Assembly: GCA_965224815.1 (NCBI GenBank)
Contig: CBDDAF010000003.1
Coordinates: 2,790,001-2,854,000, forward strand
Length of the DNA: 64,000 bases
Direction: 5' to 3'
Source of the DNA: CAYPEL01 sp036479985
GTDB lineage: Bacteria; Pseudomonadota; Gammaproteobacteria; DSM-19610
Shown: positions 16,331 to 25,695 of the stretch, piece after piece
Layout of the letters: every line of letters begins with the position of its first letter
Position numbering within the stretch: the stretch's first letter is position 1
Program-made: the position numbers and the translations under genes
Notes under the pieces: model-generated
What the model saw: the letters and a program-made list of their open reading frames with translations, nothing else
Told to the model about the DNA's origin: nothing
The model's database searches: none

Positions 16331-17134
16331 ATGAAGCAAAGTGAAGCAGATCAGATCCGTAATTCAGTACGCACTGCGTATAGTCAGGTAGCAGAATCCA
16401 GCAATCAGGGTGACAGCTGTGGTGAAGCAAGTTCTTGTTGTGGTGTCTCAGAAGATGACAGTATTAACACGCTGATATCGACCCGGTTGGGTTATTCAGA
16501 ACAGGATTGTGATGCTGTCCCGGAAGGTGCCGATATGGGGTTAGGTTGTGGTAATCCCCGTGCTATCGCCAGTCTGAAGCCCGGTGAAGTGGTGCTTGAT
16601 CTAGGCAGTGGTGGTGGTTTCGATGCTTTTCTTGCAGCTCAGGAGGTGGGTGAAAGCGGTTTTGTGATTGGTGTCGATATGACGCCCAGCATGTTGAGCA
16701 AGGCGCGGGAAAATACAGAAAAAGGCCACTTTAAAAATGTCGAATTCCGGCTGGGTGAAATTGAAAATTTGCCGGTCGCTGACAATACGGTCGATGTCAT
16801 CATTTCCAATTGTGTCATTAATCTTTCGCCTGACAAGTCACGCGTATTTAAGGATGCATACCGGGTATTGAAACCAGGTGGCCGCCTGGCAATATCAGAT
16901 ATTGTTGCCAGCACCGAAATACCTGATTCGATGCGTAACGATCCAGTCATGCATTCTGCCTGTGTGGGTGGTGCATCGATGGTAAGTGAGCTTGAAGAAT
17001 TATTGCGGGATTCTGGTTTTAGAGATATTCAAATACGTCCAAAAGATGAATCAAAAGCCTTTATCAAGGACTGGATACCGGGTAGTGGAATTGAGGATTA
17101 TGTGCTTTCGGCGACCATTGAGGCGGTTAAATAA
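16331..17134 (+). CDS. arsM: Arsenite S-adenosylmethionine methyltransferase ArsM
   Basis: A 267-residue enzyme that methylates As(III) stepwise with SAM. It shows the ArsM signature GYSEQDCDAVPEGADMGLGCGNP, motif I VLDLGSGGGFDAF, VDMTPSML and the cysteine-bearing SNCVINLSPDK and HSACVGGA segments. Cys73, Cys161 and Cys211 correspond to the three conserved arsenite-binding cysteines; additional CxxxxxCC cysteines lie near the N-terminus (C30, C36, C37). Its product, dimethylarsenite, is the substrate proposed for ArsS encoded upstream. No arsR gene is visible nearby, so regulation is unclear. Confidence 0.95.
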   Translation: MKQSEADQIRNSVRTAYSQVAESSNQGDSCGEASSCCGVSEDDSINTLISTRLGYSEQDCDAVPEGADMGLGCGNPRAIASLKPGEVVLDLGSGGGFDAFLAAQEVGESGFVIGVDMTPSMLSKARENTEKGHFKNVEFRLGEIENLPVADNTVDVIISNCVINLSPDKSRVFKDAYRVLKPGGRLAISDIVASTEIPDSMRNDPVMHSACVGGASMVSELEELLRDSGFRDIQIRPKDESKAFIKDWIPGSGIEDYVLSATIEAVK

Positions 17135-17144
17135 TTTCCAGTCG

Positions 17145-17684
17145 TTAGTGTGAGTGCTTCAGTTGGCGTGCCTGGATATCGGCTGCAAAGTTGCGGCTAT
17201 CCGCTTCCCTTAAACGTCTGCAGACTTCACGCGCCATGTTCATTCTAAGCATTGTGAACTGTTCAATCTCGCGTTTATAGAGTTTGTGTAATGTTTCATC
17301 GGTTAATTCAATGGCACAACTATTCTCGACAGCGAGCGAAGAAGTATTGCGTGTCTGTAGATCAATTAGAGCAACTTCGCCAAAGCAATTACCCGGTGTT
17401 ACCTCTTTAAGGACATAGTCTTCATCCTGCCAGGATTTAACCAGATTGACTTTGCCGCTTGTCAGTACAAAGAGGGAGTGTGCCTTATCATTTTCATGAT
17501 AGAAGTAAGCGTTTTTTTGGGCAGTCGTTTGTTCTGAGTTTTCCAATAGAAATGAGAGCGTGTCTGCGCGGATGCCACCAAAGATTGGCATTGATTGTAA
17601 TAGTTCAATACGGTTGTTTTGGCTAGTCTTGTCCATTGTTTCAGTGGCTAAGCTTTTTAAGTTTTTTTTATTATCAGGCAGCAT
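17145..17684 (-). CDS. Stand-alone cyclic nucleotide-binding domain protein
   Basis: A 179-residue protein with one CNBD (cupin-like beta roll, residues about 28-145): LQSMPIFGGIRADTLSFLLE, LFVLTSGKVNLVKS and GNCFGEVALIDLQTRNTSSLAVE, which is the phosphate-binding cassette (FGE.AL....R..S). It ends with a helix-rich tail and has no helix-turn-helix domain, so it is not a CRP-like transcription factor by itself. It may act as a ligand-dependent regulator of a partner. It is convergent with arsM, ten bases apart. Confidence 0.82.
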   Translation of the reverse strand: MLPDNKKNLKSLATETMDKTSQNNRIELLQSMPIFGGIRADTLSFLLENSEQTTAQKNAYFYHENDKAHSLFVLTSGKVNLVKSWQDEDYVLKEVTPGNCFGEVALIDLQTRNTSSLAVENSCAIELTDETLHKLYKREIEQFTMLRMNMAREVCRRLREADSRNFAADIQARQLKHSH

Positions 17685-17957
17685 ACTTTGCTCGTTTTAA
17701 TAATTACTGCGAGGGTTATTTTTTGTATCACAATCTTAGATCATTTATGTAAAGCTATTATAATCCAAATTGGCTCGTTTGCCTTGTTAATTGTCGATTC
17801 ATGTTGAAATAAGGGTAACCGTACAGCTAGTGAATGTACTGATATAATATTCATATAGATTATGTAAATATGGATAATAGCCAGCGTCTGACAGACGGAT
17901 GTCATACTCCAGATCCAGACCTAAACAAACGTATTATCACCTACTGTTGTAATAGAT

Positions 17958-18248
17958 ATGATTAATAGAGATAACTTGATGAGAGTCATTCAAGGCGCAT
18001 GTCTGTCCATATTACTGAATCTGTGCCTCTTTATGCCAATACAGGTATTCGCAGATACTGAAATGTTCAATGGCGTCGCTTACGATAAGCTCGATATTGC
18101 CAGTTGCAGAGAAGAAGCAGGTTATGAAACTTTGCAAGATGATGCGTTACTCGATTATGTTGAAACCTGCCTTGAGGATTTTCAGGGTATGGAGGACTAT
18201 GAAAATATGCAGGAAGCAAAAACACTGCCAACGGCAAATGATAAGTAG
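17958..18248 (+). CDS. Small exported acidic protein, unknown function
   Basis: A 96-residue protein with a signal peptide (residues about 1-32, ending MPIQVFA). The mature part is acidic with two cysteines (IASCREEAGY, VETCLEDF), possibly disulfide-bonded. I recognise no family. About 270 AT-rich bases lie upstream. It is 48 bases before the DsbA-like gene on the same strand, so the two may be co-transcribed and the cysteines could depend on that thiol protein; that is inference. Confidence 0.6.
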   Translation: MINRDNLMRVIQGACLSILLNLCLFMPIQVFADTEMFNGVAYDKLDIASCREEAGYETLQDDALLDYVETCLEDFQGMEDYENMQEAKTLPTANDK

Positions 18249-18296
18249 TTTTTGCTGGGCAACTTATTTTACTAATACATAAAGATCACTACGTAA

Positions 18297-19067
18297 ATGA
18301 TAAGACTCATATATTTAACGCTATTAGCGCTGGCCGCTGCTTTGGTAACAACTGCCTGCACAAATGATGGTGAGCATGATTCGGGTGTTTTGCTTACTGT
18401 ACAACAGGGCGATGCAATTTTAGAAGAGCTGAAAGGTATCCATCAGTTACTTGAGGATATTAAAAAGCAGGGGGGTAACACAGTCCCTGTGAAGCAAAAA
18501 ACACCTCGCACGGCGACGCTGGATATCAGTGATGACCGGCCAGTACTGGGTTCTAGTGATGCGCCGGTGACGGTGGTTGAATACACTGATTATCAGTGTC
18601 CATTCTGTCGGCGTTTTGCGCATTCTACTTTCCCCTTATTAAAGCGTGATTTTATTGATACGGGTAAAGTACGTTGGCAAGTCAGGGATTTACCGCTGGA
18701 TTTTCATAATAATGCTCGCAAGGCGGCACAGGCAGCGCTGTGTGCATCGGAACAGGACAAATTCTGGCAGCTTCGGGATAGTCTGTTTCGCAACAGTGCC
18801 AACCTGGAACTGGAAAAAATTAAAGTCTATGCGAATGAATTGAAACTGAATATGCAGGCATTTAATACCTGTTTTGATAGTGATAAGTATCTGGATGAAA
18901 TAGATAAAGACAGCGCGATAGCTAAACAACTGCGGATTACGGGTACGCCTACATTTATAATTGGACGAGTTGTGTCAAATAAATTAACGGGCAAGTTGAT
19001 AGTGGGTGCGCAATCACCGGCAGTTTTCAGTGCAGAGATTAATAAGCAGCTTGATCTCAAAAAATAA
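18297..19067 (+). CDS. DsbA-family thioredoxin-fold protein, probable lipoprotein
   Basis: A 256-residue protein. The N-terminus LLALAAALVTTACTN looks like a signal peptide with a near-lipobox cysteine at about residue 21. A coiled-coil-prone stretch (35-60) follows, then a DsbA/DsbG-like thioredoxin fold (about 80-255) with YTDYQCPFCRRFAH (CPFC active site) and the cis-proline loop TGTPTFIIG. Members oxidise or isomerise disulfides in the periplasm. The CPFC dipeptide resembles Bdb/DsbA-like proteins rather than DsbC, which is encoded separately at 47470. Confidence 0.85.
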   Translation: MIRLIYLTLLALAAALVTTACTNDGEHDSGVLLTVQQGDAILEELKGIHQLLEDIKKQGGNTVPVKQKTPRTATLDISDDRPVLGSSDAPVTVVEYTDYQCPFCRRFAHSTFPLLKRDFIDTGKVRWQVRDLPLDFHNNARKAAQAALCASEQDKFWQLRDSLFRNSANLELEKIKVYANELKLNMQAFNTCFDSDKYLDEIDKDSAIAKQLRITGTPTFIIGRVVSNKLTGKLIVGAQSPAVFSAEINKQLDLKK

Positions 19068-19228
19068 TGAAAATTATGAAATAATCAGCACCTTCAAAAA
19101 TATCCCTGAAATTTCAAGTAGTTTCCTGCATAAATTGCGGGAATGGAAGGATGAGGCAAGAAAAGGTAAAATTAACGGTTACTAATAAGCTTGTATGAGC
19201 TTTGCTATCAATATGCGTTGTGTAAATT

Positions 19229-19966
19229 ATGAAATCTAAACTACTTTTATCCCTGTTATTTTTATATTCCGGTTTTGCTCTGTCAGAAACAATTTCCATT
19301 ATTGCAAGCCGTGATGCCACACTTATTGAACATGCTATGGGTGATTTGGCCAATGGGTCTGGCCCTGCATTATTTGCAGGACGAACTGGCCAGAAAAAAG
19401 CCTCAATAAGGCGAGCGCTGGTTTATTTTGATCTGGAAAATGTACTACCACCGCACGCAAAAGTGAAACGGGTTTTTCTGACCCTGCATTTAACGCCGAG
19501 TAATGCGGCACCTGCAGAAATTGCGCTGTACAGAGTTAAGAATGAATGGGGTGAAGGTGCATCCTTCAGCGCTGGAGGTGGTGGTGCACCAGCTGAGGTA
19601 GGCGATGCAACCTGGCTACATGCTTTTTACACGGATCAGTTCTGGGCATTAGCGGGTGGCTATTTTGTAGATACACCCAGTGCTACCACGCTGGTAAATG
19701 ATACTGATTTTTATACCTGGCAGAGTTCACGTCGACTGGTTAGAGATGTGCGGAAATGGATGCGTCATCCGGATAGAAATCATGGCTGGATACTGGTGGG
19801 TGATGAATCAGCCAGTAGAACAGCTAAGCGTTTTGATAGCCGCGAGAGTACAGTCGAGGAATACCGACCTGTTCTGACAATCGAGTATCGGCTTTCAGGC
19901 CGTCACAAGTTTAAACAGCGGCACCGTAAGTACTTGAAAAAATTTCATAACTATTTTCAGCATTGA
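19229..19966 (+). CDS. Exported DNRLRE-domain protein
   Basis: A 245-residue protein with a signal peptide (MKSKLLLSLLFLYSGFALS). The rest is one DNRLRE-type beta-rich domain: ISIIASRDATLIEHAMGD, RRALVYFDLENVLPPHAKV, VKNEWGEGAS, GDATWLHAFY, LVRDVRKWMRHPDRNHGWILVGDE and AKRFDSRES. A basic tail (KFKQRHRKYLKKFHNYF) follows. The domain is clearly homologous to the N-terminal domain of the multicopper oxidase encoded 43 bases downstream, so the two arose by duplication. It is probably extracellular or surface-bound; its role is unknown. Confidence 0.85.
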   Translation: MKSKLLLSLLFLYSGFALSETISIIASRDATLIEHAMGDLANGSGPALFAGRTGQKKASIRRALVYFDLENVLPPHAKVKRVFLTLHLTPSNAAPAEIALYRVKNEWGEGASFSAGGGGAPAEVGDATWLHAFYTDQFWALAGGYFVDTPSATTLVNDTDFYTWQSSRRLVRDVRKWMRHPDRNHGWILVGDESASRTAKRFDSRESTVEEYRPVLTIEYRLSGRHKFKQRHRKYLKKFHNYFQH

Positions 19967-20039
19967 TAATGTTTAGGCGAGTGGTTTTTTACGTAAATTT
20001 TAATCTGCTATGAGCAGTAATATTTCTGAGGGATCTTCT

Positions 20040-23000
20040 ATGCCGTCTGTTTTGGGTTTTATTAAGCGCAGCATTCTAACCAAAGCACTTTTCGGTGGAT
20101 TCCTTTTCGCCGTTTCCAGTAGTCAGGCTTTTGCAGATACGGCTACCATTAATCCTGTAAAAGACACGACTATTTTCGGCAATGTAGGTGATGGCTTCCA
20201 GAACAATAGTTGTGGGGCTGGCCCCGATTTTTATGCGGGCAAAACCAATGGCGGCCGGGCACGGCGCGCGCTCATGCAGTTTGATATCACTGGAAATGTG
20301 CCTGCCAATGCGACGATAAACAGCGTTACTCTAACACTAAACCTGAACAGGACGGCAGACGCACAGACGGTTTCAATGGCCTTGCATCCCGTTAATCAGG
20401 CGTGGGGCGAGGGCACGGTTAACTGCAGCGATGGCAAAGGAGCGCCAGCTAATTCGGGAGATGCAACCTGGTTAGCTGCCAAGCATCAGCAGACTAACTG
20501 GACTAATACTGGTGGTGATTTCAGTGGCGCAAGCGCGTCCACGTCGGTCGGAACTTCTAACGGTACTTATAGTTGGAATAGTTCGGCAGCTGGCAACGGG
20601 AGTATGGCAACCGATGTACAGAACTGGTTAGACAATCCGGCCAATAACTTTGGCTGGGTATTGATAGGTGAAGAGTCCAGTAATAAGACAGCTCGCCGTT
20701 TTGATAGCCGTGAAGGTAATCCAAAACCGGCTTTGGTGATTGACTATACACCTGCTACGCAGACCTTTGCCTGTTGCTTTGCAAATGGTAATTGCACATT
20801 AAATGATACCGCTAGTTGTACCTCTTCTGGAGGAACTCCGGATACCAACACGAATAGTTGTGGCCCTAATCCTTGCCCGCAACCTACGGGTGCCTGTTGT
20901 AACACAGATAATTCATGTTCGAATCCAATAGCGCGAGATGTCTGTGAATCTTCTGGTGGCGCATTCCAGGGTGGCAGCAGTGTTTGTTCTAATGTTGATT
21001 GCGGTCTTGAACAGTTTGTTGATGCTTTGCCAATTCCCTCAGTAGCGGTGCCTGTTGCAACGCGTGCCGATGGTGTGCCGCAATATGAATTGCCAGTAAC
21101 CCAGGTGCAGCAACAATTGCACCGGGATTTGCCACCAACAGATGTCTGGGCTTATGCCGGAAGTTTCCCTGGGCCGACCATTGAAACAACAGTCGATCAA
21201 AGAATTGAAGTTAAATACGAGAACAACCTGCCTGGCAACACACACTATCTGGATGTAGATACCTGCGCGCATGGTCCTAATTACTGGGATAACTCACCTC
21301 GTACGGTGCCGCACTTACACGGTGGGCATGTGCCATCGCGTTTTGATGGCCAACCAGAATATGATTTTAAACCTGGTGATTTTGATGTTTACGAATACCC
21401 TAATAATCAATTACCCGCGACGCTCTGGTATCACGACCATGCTCTGGGAATAACGCGTCTGAATGTTTATATGGGTCTGGCTGGTTATTACATTATTCGC
21501 GACAGTTTTGAAAATAGCCTGACCTTACCAACTGGCGAATATGAAATACCGTTAGTGGTACAGGATCGCCAGTTTAATCCGGATGGAAGTCTTTTCTACC
21601 CATCAACCTTGCAGAATATGTTCCTTGCAGACACGGCTGTTGTTAATGGCAAGGTGTGGCCTTTCTTGAATGTTAAGCAGGGTAAATACAGATTCCGTTT
21701 ACTGAATGGTTCATCAGCACGGGTTTACCAGTTAAGGCTGGAGAATCAGGCAAATCCTGGTCAGGTCATTCCCTTTAATCTAATTGGCACTGACGGTGGT
21801 TTGATCGATGCACCCATGCCCTTAAATAGTATTGATATGGCACCTGCCGAACGCTTTGATGTGATTGTCGACTTTTCCGGTTTTGCTCCAGGTACTGAAA
21901 TCATTCTGAGGAATGATAATACCGACTCACCAGAATTGCCGAGTCTCATGAAATTCGTGGTAACGGGTCAGACTGGTTTCACAGCAGCTTTGCCCGCAGC
22001 ATTAAGAACTGTTACACCCATTAATGAAAACCAGGCAGCAGGCACCAGACGTTTTCTGCTTGAACAGGTACCTGAAGCCTGTGCTGGCAATGAATGGCTG
22101 GTTAAATCACTTGATGCGCAGGGTAATGTGATTGGTCAGCATTGGGATGATATTACTGAATATCCAATCCTCGGTGAAACAGAAATCTGGCAATTTGAAA
22201 ATCCCAGCAACATGATGCATCCCATGCACGTGCATCTGGTGATGTTCCAGATTCTGGATAAGAAGGATCTTACGACAGGCCAGCTGATTCCATTGCAACC
22301 CTGGGAAATCAATACCTGGAAAGATACCGTGCAAGTACCGCCTAATACCAAAGTGCGCGTCATTATGCGCTTTGAAGATTATCCCGGTAAGTTTGCTTAT
22401 CACTGTCATATTCTTGATCACGAAGATCATGAAATGATGCGGCAATTCCAGGCCACGCATGATCCGGTCAACTGTAATAACAACAGTGTTTGTGAATCTG
22501 GAGAAGACTGTATCAGTTGTCCTGCAGATTGTGCGCAAGCAGAAGGTTCCAGTTGTGGAAATGGTTTGTGTGAAATGGGAGACGGTGAGAATTGTGTCAC
22601 TTGCGCCTCTGATTGTGCGGGTGTACAGACCGGTGGATCTCCCTGGTGCTGTGGTGCAAGTGGTTCAGGTGCTCTGGGTTCAATTGCCTGTGGTGATGAT
22701 GGTAATGGCAACAGTTGTATTGATGCCAGCCAGAACCGTTTCTGCCGGGTAAAAACGCGTGTGCAGGCCTGTTGCGGTGATGCCCTGTGTGAAGGGGGCG
22801 AAAGCAGTGCCGCCTGCGGCGTTGACTGCCTCGATAGCGATAACGATGGATTTACTGATGCTTTGGATTCAGATGATGATAATGACGGCGTAACCGATAT
22901 CCAGGAAGCGGTATCAGGGAGTAACCCCCTATTAATAGATTCCGATGGGGATGGCCTGGTTGACGGCAATGATGGCGTGGTTGCCATTGGCCTGGTACCC

Positions 23001-23351
23001 GGTGGTGTCGATGTTAACAATGATGGCTTCGTTGATGGCGAACAATCGTTAGGAACCAGCCCGATACTGGCTGATACGGATGGCGATTTGATTGATGATG
23101 GCGTTGAAGTGGCCAATGGTTCCGATCCGAATGATCCGCTAAATTGGCCTAATTTTGCGGATGGTGATCTCGCGCCTTATGCTAATCCTGATGGCCAACT
23201 GAATGCGGGTGATATTCTAATAGCGGTGCGTATTGTGTTGGGCTCCGTACCGGTAACACCACTGCAACTTGCGCACGGTGATATGAATAATGATGGGTTA
23301 ATAACCCTGCCGGATGTATTACTAATCCAGAAACTGATTCTGAATCCTTAA
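20040..23351 (+). CDS. Mosaic secreted multicopper oxidase with DNRLRE, Cys-rich, calcium-binding and dockerin-like domains
   Basis: A 1103-residue protein. I prefer the ATG at 20040 because GAGGGA lies six bases upstream. After a signal peptide (about 12-33) there is a DNRLRE domain (to about 240), a Cys-rich stretch (about 245-318), and a CotA/bilirubin-oxidase-like multicopper oxidase (about 325-810). All four copper motifs are present: HLHGGH (H425, H427), WYHDH (H465, H467), HPMHVH (H727, H730, H732) and HCHILDHEDHEMM (H788, C789, H790, H794, M799). Further Cys-rich repeats, DSDNDG-type calcium-binding repeats (about 925-1030) and a dockerin-like pair of DxNxDG loops close the protein. 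It should oxidise phenols, metals or bilins outside the cell. Confidence 0.9.
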   Translation: MPSVLGFIKRSILTKALFGGFLFAVSSSQAFADTATINPVKDTTIFGNVGDGFQNNSCGAGPDFYAGKTNGGRARRALMQFDITGNVPANATINSVTLTLNLNRTADAQTVSMALHPVNQAWGEGTVNCSDGKGAPANSGDATWLAAKHQQTNWTNTGGDFSGASASTSVGTSNGTYSWNSSAAGNGSMATDVQNWLDNPANNFGWVLIGEESSNKTARRFDSREGNPKPALVIDYTPATQTFACCFANGNCTLNDTASCTSSGGTPDTNTNSCGPNPCPQPTGACCNTDNSCSNPIARDVCESSGGAFQGGSSVCSNVDCGLEQFVDALPIPSVAVPVATRADGVPQYELPVTQVQQQLHRDLPPTDVWAYAGSFPGPTIETTVDQRIEVKYENNLPGNTHYLDVDTCAHGPNYWDNSPRTVPHLHGGHVPSRFDGQPEYDFKPGDFDVYEYPNNQLPATLWYHDHALGITRLNVYMGLAGYYIIRDSFENSLTLPTGEYEIPLVVQDRQFNPDGSLFYPSTLQNMFLADTAVVNGKVWPFLNVKQGKYRFRLLNGSSARVYQLRLENQANPGQVIPFNLIGTDGGLIDAPMPLNSIDMAPAERFDVIVDFSGFAPGTEIILRNDNTDSPELPSLMKFVVTGQTGFTAALPAALRTVTPINENQAAGTRRFLLEQVPEACAGNEWLVKSLDAQGNVIGQHWDDITEYPILGETEIWQFENPSNMMHPMHVHLVMFQILDKKDLTTGQLIPLQPWEINTWKDTVQVPPNTKVRVIMRFEDYPGKFAYHCHILDHEDHEMMRQFQATHDPVNCNNNSVCESGEDCISCPADCAQAEGSSCGNGLCEMGDGENCVTCASDCAGVQTGGSPWCCGASGSGALGSIACGDDGNGNSCIDASQNRFCRVKTRVQACCGDALCEGGESSAACGVDCLDSDNDGFTDALDSDDDNDGVTDIQEAVSGSNPLLIDSDGDGLVDGNDGVVAIGLVPGGVDVNNDGFVDGEQSLGTSPILADTDGDLIDDGVEVANGSDPNDPLNWPNFADGDLAPYANPDGQLNAGDILIAVRIVLGSVPVTPLQLAHGDMNNDGLITLPDVLLIQKLILNP

Positions 23352-23500
23352 ACAGCACGGTATCACTTTATTCTGTCGTATAATTACCTGTATTCCGGGA
23401 GCCTACTCTTTAGTATCAGCTAGGTGGGTATAGCCAAAGTATTCAATCTCAATATGGCGTATAATTCGCGCCCTTTGTCTAATAATGTAAGGCTCGGAAC

Positions 23501-25324
23501 ATGTCCTCCGCAGAAGAAATATCTAATTTTGATGGCTTTGGGTTACCCCAACCCCTGCTTAAAGCCGTAAAAAGCCTGGGCTACGAAACGCCATCACCTA
23601 TTCAGCAAGAGTGCATACCGCTTTTACTGAAGGGTGATGACATTATTGGGCAGGCACAAACAGGTACGGGTAAAACAGCTGCTTTTGCTTTGCCGTTACT
23701 CGCCCAGATTGATGTTAAGCAAAATTACCCTCAATTATTAGTGTTGGCACCTACCCGGGAGCTGGCAATTCAAGTTGCTGAAGCCATTCAGTCTTACGCC
23801 CGTTTTATGAAAGGGTTTCATGTTTTACCGATTTATGGTGGTCAGGCCTACAACCTGCAGTTAAGACCCTTGAAACGTGGTGTGCATGCTGTTGTGGGAA
23901 CACCAGGCAGGGTCATGGATCACATTAGGCGCGGTACTTTAAAGCTGGAAGGCTTAAAGGCGCTGGTACTGGATGAAGCCGATGAAATGTTACGCATGGG
24001 TTTTATTGACGATGTTAAATGGGTTATGGAGCATGTCCCGGAGCAGCGTCAAATCGCATTGTTTTCCGCCACCATGCCGAAAGAAATCCGTAAGGTGGCA
24101 GAGCAGTTTTTGAAAAATCCCAAGGTGGTTAAGATACAAAGTAAAACCACCACAGCACCTACTATTCGGCAAAGGTACTGGCAAATATCTGGAACCAACA
24201 AACTTGATGCGCTAACCCGCATTCTGGAAGTAGAATCCTTTGATGCATTATTGCTATTTGTACGGACGAAAACTGCAACCGTAGAGTTGGCTGGTAAATT
24301 ACAGGCGAGAGGATTTGCCGCAGAACCTATTAATGGTGATATATCGCAGAATATTCGTGAGCGAACAATCGGGCAGCTCAAAAGAGGCAAGATAGATATT
24401 CTTGTTGCAACAGATGTGGCAGCCCGTGGCCTGGATGTTGAGCGAATCAGTCATGTCATAAATTATGATATACCGTATGACCCTGAATCCTATGTGCATC
24501 GTATTGGCCGGACCGGACGTGCTGGACGCGCAGGCGAAGCTATTCTGTTTGTCGCGCCACGTGAAAAACGGCTACTGAAAACTATCGAAAAAGTAACCCG
24601 GCAGGTTATAGAGCCGATGCAATTACCTTCGGCAAAAGATATTAACCAGCAGCGTATTAATGCCTTTAAACAAAAAATTACTGATGGATTAGCCCATCAA
24701 AGCATGGAAGTGTTTGAGAAGCTTGTTCTTGAATACCATGAAGAATCAGGCGTCGAACCTTTGCAAATAGCTGCAGCACTTGCCCAAATTGCGCAGGGCC
24801 AGGAACCCATGCTGGTATCAGACAGACAATCCCGGCCGTCTGGTAGTGAGGAGAGAAAAACTCGACCTGATACCAAACCACAGCGCGTAAAGAAAAAGCC
24901 TATCCCGCTTAAGAAATTTCCGGAAGTCGAGATGTGCCGGTACAAGGTAGAAGTGGGTCTTCGGGATCAGGTGAAGCCAGGCAATATTCTGGGTGCAATT
25001 GCGAATGAAGCAGAAATAGACAGTTGTTATATCGGTGCGATCGAAATTTATGACACATTCTCAACCGTGGATTTGCCGGGAGGGATGCCCAAGGAAACGT
25101 TTAAAATACTTAAAAAAGTACGCGTTTGCGGGAAAAAATTAAATATATCCGATATAAATGCGCCCAGTCAAAAATCAGATTCACCTGAACGAAATGTGAA
25201 AGGTAAATCGACAGCAAAAACGCCAGATAGGAAGCGGAGATCTAAGAGTAAGGATACGGCTAAAAAGAATAGAAAATCGCCGCGTAAAAAAGCCAGGAGT
25301 GGGGAAAAGAGTGGTAACGTTTAG
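23501..25324 (+). CDS. deaD: DEAD-box RNA helicase DeaD/CsdA
   Basis: A 607-residue ATP-dependent RNA helicase. It starts with the Q motif (FGLPQPLLKAVKSLGYETPSPIQ) and then has all the core motifs: AQTGTGKT, PTRELAIQ, TPGRV, DEAD, SAT, ATDVAARGLD and HRIGRTGRAGR. A helical linker is followed by a DbpA-type RNA-binding domain (about 470-550) and a strongly basic tail rich in Lys and Arg. This layout is that of CsdA/DeaD, which acts in ribosome assembly and mRNA decay at low temperature. AAGGCTCGGAAC precedes the ATG. It is probably monocistronic. Confidence 0.95.
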   Translation: MSSAEEISNFDGFGLPQPLLKAVKSLGYETPSPIQQECIPLLLKGDDIIGQAQTGTGKTAAFALPLLAQIDVKQNYPQLLVLAPTRELAIQVAEAIQSYARFMKGFHVLPIYGGQAYNLQLRPLKRGVHAVVGTPGRVMDHIRRGTLKLEGLKALVLDEADEMLRMGFIDDVKWVMEHVPEQRQIALFSATMPKEIRKVAEQFLKNPKVVKIQSKTTTAPTIRQRYWQISGTNKLDALTRILEVESFDALLLFVRTKTATVELAGKLQARGFAAEPINGDISQNIRERTIGQLKRGKIDILVATDVAARGLDVERISHVINYDIPYDPESYVHRIGRTGRAGRAGEAILFVAPREKRLLKTIEKVTRQVIEPMQLPSAKDINQQRINAFKQKITDGLAHQSMEVFEKLVLEYHEESGVEPLQIAAALAQIAQGQEPMLVSDRQSRPSGSEERKTRPDTKPQRVKKKPIPLKKFPEVEMCRYKVEVGLRDQVKPGNILGAIANEAEIDSCYIGAIEIYDTFSTVDLPGGMPKETFKILKKVRVCGKKLNISDINAPSQKSDSPERNVKGKSTAKTPDRKRRSKSKDTAKKNRKSPRKKARSGEKSGNV

Positions 25325-25337
25325 AGGTGGGAACTAA

Positions 25338-25649
25338 TTAGCAAGCTACGTCTGCAATGGCTTCTTCGCGAGTATAGAAGCAACCCTGTTTGATAAATCC
25401 AGCTATCACAGAAGCCTTGATAGCCATTACATTTCCAAGAGCATCTCGTTTCTCAACCCACTCTTTGGGTAAGCCTTCGATAAGATGCAGCGGTGCGAGG
25501 TTGCCGTTTGAGAAACGTGAGAGTTCTGTTCGCCCGGTATGGACGTCACAAAAAGCGGGAGTAAATCCACTGCAATGGTTTTGTTGGCTGACACCATTCG
25601 ATCCCTGATAGTGTATGTTTTCTTGCTTGAGTTGTTTGTCTGTCAGCAT
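25338..25649 (-). CDS. Hypothetical protein
   Basis: A 103-residue protein without a signal peptide: YQGSNGVSQQNHCSGFTPAFCDVHTGRTELSRFSNGNLAPLHLIEGLPKEW in outline, then EKRDALGNVMAIKASVIAGFIKQGCFYTREEA. The pattern looks like a small folded domain, found as an uncharacterised protein in other bacteria. I cannot name the family. It is convergent with deaD, 13 bases from its stop. The region upstream has no gene for nearly 300 bases on either strand. Confidence 0.65.
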   Translation of the reverse strand: MLTDKQLKQENIHYQGSNGVSQQNHCSGFTPAFCDVHTGRTELSRFSNGNLAPLHLIEGLPKEWVEKRDALGNVMAIKASVIAGFIKQGCFYTREEAIADVAC

Positions 25650-25695
25650 AAGTTGTTCCTCTGCCTCGCATTACACATTCGTTCTATGTCTGATG

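Noticed and set aside
22427..23116. A 229-codon minus-strand frame opposite the multicopper oxidase
   Set aside because: Its Ser/Pro-rich composition is what antisense of the Asp/Gly-rich calcium repeats gives. There is no start signal and no family pattern.
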